Below are positions 5,503 through 9,034 of a stretch of 9,034 bases of DNA, one piece after another (the first letter of the stretch is position 1; each line of letters starts with the position of its first letter). Under the pieces are notes generated by a model. The model worked only from the letters and a program-made list of their open reading frames with translations. It was not told where the DNA came from and ran no database searches. Position numbers and translations under genes: made by a program. Source of the DNA: JBDSLU01 sp039916225 (lineage in GTDB: Bacteria; Acidobacteriota; Vicinamibacteria; Vicinamibacterales; Vicinamibacteraceae). Where the stretch lies: assembly GCA_039916225.1 (NCBI GenBank), contig JBDSLU010000533.1, positions 1-9,034 on the forward strand, in the 5' to 3' direction.

Positions 5503-6746
5503 GCCGTCACCTCGGTCGAGGCGCCGGCGTACCACGTCTCGAACTCCTTGAAGGAACGGCCCAGCGCCACCGGCCGCGAGACACCGTCGGCGACCACTTC
5601 GGAGGTCTTGTAGCCGTTGCCGGTGATGCACACGACGATCGATTCGTCGCGCGGGATCCGGCCCTGCTCGATCAGCTTCTTCGTGACCGCCATCGTGGTG
5701 CCGCCGGCCGGCTCGGTGAAGATGCCTTCGGTTTCCGCCAGCAGGTGGATGCCGGCGCGGATCTCGTCGTCGGTGACCATCTCGGCCCAGCCGCCCGTTT
5801 CCTTCAGCACCTCGATCACCTGGAAGCCGTCGGCCGGGTTGCCGATGGCGATCGACTTGGCGATGGTATCGGGGCGGACCGGATCGGGATGGTCGATGCC
5901 GGCGTGCAGCGCCTTGACGACCGGCGCGCAGCCGGCGGCCTGGGCGGCGTAGATCTTCGGCATCGGGCCGTCGACGAGGCCGACCGTGCGTGCCTCGCGG
6001 AACGCCCGCGCGATGCGCGGCAGCAGCGTGCCACCGGCGACCGGCGAGACCACGTGCTGGGGGAGTCGCCAACCGAGCTGCTCGACGATCTCGAAGCCGA
6101 ACGTCTTGGCGCCTTCGGCGTAGTAGGTGCGCAGGTTGATGTTGGCGAAGCCCCAGTGGTACTTGTCGGCGATCTGCGTGCAGAGCCGATTGACGTCGTC
6201 GTAATTGCCGCGGATGGCCACCAGTTTCGGCTGGTAGATGCCCGACCCGACGACCTTGCCGGGCTCGAGGTTGTCGGGGATGAACACGAAGCAGGACAGC
6301 CCGAGGCGCGCGGCGTGCGCGGCCACGCTGTTGCCAAGGTTACCGGTCGAGGCGCAGCCGAACACCGTGAAACCGAGCTCGACGGCGCGCGTCGCGGCGA
6401 CCGACACCACGCGATCCTTATAGGAGAGCGTGGGGTGGTTGACGCCGTCGTCCTTGACGTAGAGCTCCTGGACGCCGAGGCGCGCGGCCAGACGATCGGC
6501 GCGGACCATCGGCGTGAAGCCCGAGGTGAAGCCGGTGCGCGGCTCGCCGGTGATCGGCAGCAGCTCGCGATACCGCCACAGGTTGCGGGGCCGCGCCTCG
6601 ATCGCCGCCCGCGTCATCGTGCGGCTGGCGAGTTCGTAGTCGTAGACGGCCTCGAGCGGGCCGAAGCACTTGTCGCAGACGAACAGCGCCTCGGCGGGGA
6701 ACGGCGCGTGGCACACGTGGCACTGCAGGCCGGTGAGCGCGGTCAT
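5499..6746 (-). CDS. thrC: Threonine synthase ThrC with N-terminal zinc-ribbon-like motif
   Basis: PLP enzyme converting O-phosphohomoserine to threonine and phosphate. 415 residues. The N-terminus has Cys9-x2-Cys12 and Cys24-x2-Cys27 (LQCHVCHAPF, FVCDKCFGPLE), a zinc-ribbon-like knuckle found in part of the threonine synthase family. The PLP lysine is Lys110 in PTLSYKDR (105-112). Other landmarks are CASTGNLGNS (131-140), the cofactor-phosphate region SPVAGGTLLPRI (234-245), TEPAGGT (344-350) and CITGNGYKTSEV (373-384), matching the family's LTGxGxK motif. The start at 6746 overlaps the thrB stop as ATGA and has AGGAG 7 nt upstream, so I prefer it to the longer frame that would extend into thrB. 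Without context a related fold-type II enzyme such as threonine dehydratase would be possible, but the hom-thrB neighbours settle it. Confidence 0.95.
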   Translation of the reverse strand: MTALTGLQCHVCHAPFPAEALFVCDKCFGPLEAVYDYELASRTMTRAAIEARPRNLWRYRELLPITGEPRTGFTSGFTPMVRADRLAARLGVQELYVKDDGVNHPTLSYKDRVVSVAATRAVELGFTVFGCASTGNLGNSVAAHAARLGLSCFVFIPDNLEPGKVVGSGIYQPKLVAIRGNYDDVNRLCTQIADKYHWGFANINLRTYYAEGAKTFGFEIVEQLGWRLPQHVVSPVAGGTLLPRIARAFREARTVGLVDGPMPKIYAAQAAGCAPVVKALHAGIDHPDPVRPDTIAKSIAIGNPADGFQVIEVLKETGGWAEMVTDDEIRAGIHLLAETEGIFTEPAGGTTMAVTKKLIEQGRIPRDESIVVCITGNGYKTSEVVADGVSRPVALGRSFKEFETWYAGASTEVTA

Positions 6747-7702
6747 GCGGGAACTCCTGACGGAAGGACAGGCGGCGCAACGCGTGCGCGCACGGCGTCG
6801 GGCTGATGCACAGCCAGCGTGCGCACGGCGCACGCCAGGCCCAGGCGGGCATACAGGCTGGTGAAGAACTGTTCTGCCGCGCCGGCGTCATCGAGGACGA
6901 AGGCGCCGATCGACGGACCGGCGCCGCTGAGGAACGCGCCGAGCACCGTGGGGTGACGGAAGGCGAGCGCGTCGGCGAGGCCGGGCACCAGCGGCGCGCG
7001 ATAGGGCTGGTGCAGCCGATCGTCGAGCGCGGCGGTCAGGGCGTCCAGGTTGCCGGTGTGGAGCGCCTGGAGGAGCAGGGCCGTTCGCTGGATGTTGAAG
7101 ACGGCGTCGGCGCGTGAGAGGGTCGAAGGCAGCACGCCGCGGGCCTTCGAGGTCGCCAGGCCGACGCGCGGCGTCGCGATGACCACGCGCACCCGCGCAG
7201 GCCAGGTGCTGGCCACGCTGGTGACACCGCCGGGACCCTGGCTGCTCGCGGTGAGCCCACCCAGGATCGAGGCGCTGACGTTGTCGGGATGTCCTTCGAG
7301 CGCCGTCGCGGCGTCGAGCAGACGGCCGGCGTCGCCGTCGTCACAGAGCGCGTGGACCAGCCGCAGACCGGCGACGATGGCCGCGGCGCTGCTGCCGAGA
7401 CCGGCCTGGATGGGAATCGTGCAACGGACGGCGAGGTCGAGCGAGGGCAGCGAGACGCCGCGCCGCCCGGCTTCGTCGACGATCGCCGTGGCGATGGCGT
7501 TCTCGCCAGCGGGGGCGCCGCCTTCGAACGTGAAGCGCAGCGTGCCGGTCCGGTCGTCAGTGACGTCGAGGACGTCGAGTTCGAGATAGACCTGCAGCGC
7601 GAGGCCCAGCGCGTCGAAGCCGGGACCGAGGTTTGACGTCGAACCCGGCACCCGCAGCCGCAACCCGCGCGCGCGCTCGATCGAAAGGGTATCCACCGCC
7701 AT
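6743..7702 (-). CDS. thrB: Homoserine kinase ThrB (GHMP family)
   Basis: Cytoplasmic kinase that uses ATP to phosphorylate homoserine to O-phosphohomoserine, the substrate of the next gene's product. 319 residues, near the family norm of about 300. GHMP motifs are all present: motif 1 RVPGSTSNLGPGFDALGLAL (17-36), the ATP-binding IPIQAGLGSSAAA (96-108), EGHPDNVSASILGG (136-149), and motif 3 LSGAGPSIGAF (258-268). The ATG at 7702 overlaps the hom stop by one base (TGATG) and has no good Shine-Dalgarno, so it probably depends on ribosomes finishing hom. The last codons overlap thrC by 4 nt. The C-terminal 10-15 residues (APPVLPSGVPA) are a short Pro-rich end that also contains the thrC ribosome binding site. 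Confidence 0.96.
   Translation of the reverse strand: MAVDTLSIERARGLRLRVPGSTSNLGPGFDALGLALQVYLELDVLDVTDDRTGTLRFTFEGGAPAGENAIATAIVDEAGRRGVSLPSLDLAVRCTIPIQAGLGSSAAAIVAGLRLVHALCDDGDAGRLLDAATALEGHPDNVSASILGGLTASSQGPGGVTSVASTWPARVRVVIATPRVGLATSKARGVLPSTLSRADAVFNIQRTALLLQALHTGNLDALTAALDDRLHQPYRAPLVPGLADALAFRHPTVLGAFLSGAGPSIGAFVLDDAGAAEQFFTSLYARLGLACAVRTLAVHQPDAVRARVAPPVLPSGVPA
6754..6758 (-). promoter_or_regulatory. thrC: Ribosome binding site for thrC inside thrB
   Basis: AGGAG lies 7 nt before the thrC ATG at 6746, within the last codons of thrB. It supports the 6746 start and suggests that thrC can recruit ribosomes itself as well as by coupling through the ATGA overlap. Confidence 0.65.
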
Positions 7703-8961
7703 CAATCCACGATCGGCAGGCACACCGGCCGCTCGACGTGGAAGTCGAGCGGCGCGATCTCGTCGATGGCGCGATCGACGACCTCGCGGCGGGCCGGTTC
7801 CAGGGTGACGACGAAGGGCAGCGCGTCCTTCGGCCAGCCGCCTTCCTGGAGTACGGCGTCGATGTTCAGATCGTGCCGCGACAGCGCGTTGGCCAGCGCG
7901 GCGATGATGCCCGGCTTGTCGCGCACGACCAGGCGGAGGTAATGCGGCGAGGCGCGCTGCGATTCGACCGTCGCCGGGCGATCGTCGGCGACCTCGCCGA
8001 ACCACCCCGGAGGCGACGCGTGGCGCGCGATCGACAGAACGTCCGAGAGCACCGCGACGGCGGTGGGATCGCCGCCGGCGCCGCGGCCGAAGAAGCCGGT
8101 TTCCGAGCCGAGGTCGCCGACCGTCAAGACGAGGTTCTCGGAGCCCCGGACGCGGGCGAGCGCCGAATCGTTCTTGACCAGGGCGGGCTCGACGGCCGCA
8201 TCCACGGAGCGCGTGCCCTCGCTCCCTTCGTTGAACTCGACGCGCGAGACCTGGCGGATCGTGTAGCCGAGGCGGCGGGCATAGACGAAGTCGACGTCCT
8301 GGAGCGGACGGATCGACCGGCACGGCACGTCCTCCGGGCGCAGCGCGACGTGCAGGCCGATGCGGGCCAGCACGCAGAGCTTGGCGCGCGCGTCGTAGCC
8401 GTCGAGGTCGTCGGTGGGGTCGGCTTCGGCGAAGCCCTTGGCCTGCGCGTCGGCGAGTACCGCGTCGAACGAGATGCGCTCGGCCTCCATGCGCGTGAGC
8501 ATGTAGTTGCAGGTGCCGTTCAGGATCCCGGAGATGCGCTTGAGCGAGTCGCCGGCGAGGCCTTCGCGAATGGCGCGGATGACCGGGATGCCGCCGGCCA
8601 CGGCCGCTTCGAATCCGAAATGGACTTCCTGTTCGCCGGCCAGCCGGAGCAGTTCGCCGCCTTCGTGCGCGATCAGCTGCTTGTTGGCGGTGACGACCGA
8701 CTTCTTCGCGGCGATCGCCGCGCGGTGGTAGCGGCCGGCCGGATCGAGCCCGCCGATGACCTCGACGATCAGGTCGACGTCGGGGCCGAGCAGGTCGTCG
8801 AAGTTCTCCGTCCACTTCACCGACGACGGCACCCAGTCGACGCGCTTGCGCGCGACCTGCCGGTTGCAGATGTGGGTCAGCGTGAGCGGAGCCGACGATG
8901 CGAGGATCAACCGGGCGACGGCCTGGCCGACCGTGCCGAAACCGAGGAGCGCGACGTTCAC
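7702..8961 (-). CDS. hom: Homoserine dehydrogenase with C-terminal ACT domain
   Basis: Reduces aspartate-4-semialdehyde to homoserine with NAD(P)H, the branch point away from lysine. 419 residues, typical of the monofunctional enzyme. The Rossmann motif GFGTVG is at 7-12, followed by VVTANKQLIA (89-98), GILNGTCNYM (145-154) and the catalytic segment AEADPTDDLDGYDARAKL (178-195). Glu179, Asp190 and Lys194 match in spacing the substrate-binding and catalytic residues known from the yeast enzyme. An ACT domain at about 340-415 (YLRLVVRDKPGIIAALANAL, LNIDAVLQ) probably gives threonine feedback control. The GTG start at 8961 is the only in-frame start visible upstream of the Rossmann motif, which begins within its first seven residues. 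No Shine-Dalgarno precedes it; a perfect -10 does. First gene of the operon hom-thrB-thrC-lysC. Confidence 0.96.
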   Translation of the reverse strand: MNVALLGFGTVGQAVARLILASSAPLTLTHICNRQVARKRVDWVPSSVKWTENFDDLLGPDVDLIVEVIGGLDPAGRYHRAAIAAKKSVVTANKQLIAHEGGELLRLAGEQEVHFGFEAAVAGGIPVIRAIREGLAGDSLKRISGILNGTCNYMLTRMEAERISFDAVLADAQAKGFAEADPTDDLDGYDARAKLCVLARIGLHVALRPEDVPCRSIRPLQDVDFVYARRLGYTIRQVSRVEFNEGSEGTRSVDAAVEPALVKNDSALARVRGSENLVLTVGDLGSETGFFGRGAGGDPTAVAVLSDVLSIARHASPPGWFGEVADDRPATVESQRASPHYLRLVVRDKPGIIAALANALSRHDLNIDAVLQEGGWPKDALPFVVTLEPARREVVDRAIDEIAPLDFHVERPVCLPIVD

Positions 8962-8967
8962 GCGGCC

Positions 8968-8973
8968 ATTATA
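8968..8973 (-). promoter_or_regulatory. hom: Perfect -10 hexamer placing the operon transcript start at the hom GTG
   Basis: On the minus strand TATAAT is followed by GGCCGC and then the GTG at 8961. The 6-nt distance puts the expected transcript start on the first base of hom, so a leaderless operon mRNA is likely. No Shine-Dalgarno and no clear -35 are visible. The geometry is identical to that at 2701-2713. Confidence 0.65.
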
Positions 8974-8978
8974 CGAGG

Positions 8979-8990
8979 GCGTCCGGACGC
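8979..8990. promoter_or_regulatory. 12-bp perfect palindrome in the hom promoter spacer, possible operator
   Basis: GCGTCCGGACGC is a perfect palindrome located 5 bp upstream of the TATAAT, between where the -10 and -35 would bind polymerase. A repressor site there would control the threonine operon, but no regulator is present in the window to link to it. In GC-rich DNA a chance palindrome is possible. Confidence 0.3.
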
Positions 8991-9034
8991 GAGTCCGCGT
9001 TATGACACATTGCTTGGGTTTGCGGTCGCGCTTC

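Noticed and set aside
4138..5613. 491-codon plus-strand open frame opposite lysC.
   Set aside because: lysC on the minus strand has every aspartokinase motif. The plus frame is an antisense shadow running past both ends of the gene.
5745..6806. 353-codon plus-strand open frame opposite thrC.
   Set aside because: Antisense shadow of a clear threonine synthase, with no recognisable domain and no ribosome site.
7703..8815. N-terminal extension of thrB into the hom region.
   Set aside because: The extension is an Arg/Pro-rich out-of-frame reading of hom. The GHMP motif 1 begins within 20 residues of the ATG at 7702, as expected.
8962..9034. Possible leader peptide or riboswitch upstream of hom.
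   Set aside because: The -10 lies 6 nt from the GTG, so this stretch would not be transcribed with hom. Only a trivial ATG-Ala-Ala-stop overlapping the GTG is seen, and no coding signal.

Overview
The window is GC-rich chromosomal DNA from a bacterium, most likely an Acidobacteriota member. The lineage is inferred from a secreted VWFA-related protein of the type abundant in that phylum, from high GC coding, and from two conserved-looking proteins with low-complexity basic tails. I see no phage, transposon, CRISPR, tRNA or rRNA.

Left part (1-2659): the N-terminal 255 codons of hemE (uroporphyrinogen decarboxylase) run leftward out of the window. Divergent from it are two rightward genes separated by 3 nt. 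The first (896-2218) encodes a compact alpha/beta domain resembling the PD-(D/E)XK nuclease fold, followed by a very long Lys/Ala/Pro-rich tail containing seven in-register 24-bp repeats. The second (2222-2659) encodes a small unrecognised domain with an Arg/Gly-rich tail. Both tails look suited to binding nucleic acid, but the function is unknown. A perfect 10-bp palindrome in the divergent intergenic region could supply a -10 element on both strands.

Middle (2660-4164): an exported VWFA-related protein gene (2713-4023) begins 6 nt after a perfect TATAAT, and it converges on the lysC end of the next operon. The 141-bp convergent gap holds a long imperfect foldback with TTGGAAG heptads and then a short GC hairpin across the lysC stop codon.

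Right part (4165-8961, minus strand): a compact four-gene operon, hom-thrB-thrC-lysC, for the aspartate family of amino acids. Its gene junctions overlap by 1, 4 and 4 nt. LysC makes aspartyl phosphate, Hom makes homoserine, ThrB phosphorylates it and ThrC converts it to threonine; aspartate-semialdehyde dehydrogenase is not in the window. The operon promoter appears to be another TATAAT exactly 6 nt before the hom GTG, so both hom and the VWFA gene probably give leaderless mRNAs. lysC has an internal Shine-Dalgarno and double ATG at the place where a separate regulatory beta subunit begins in some Gram-positive aspartokinases, and it carries an unusual basic C-terminal tail.

No clearly new multi-gene system is evident. 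The best candidates for novelty are the two-gene unit at 896-2659, the paired leaderless promoters, and the LysC internal start and tail.
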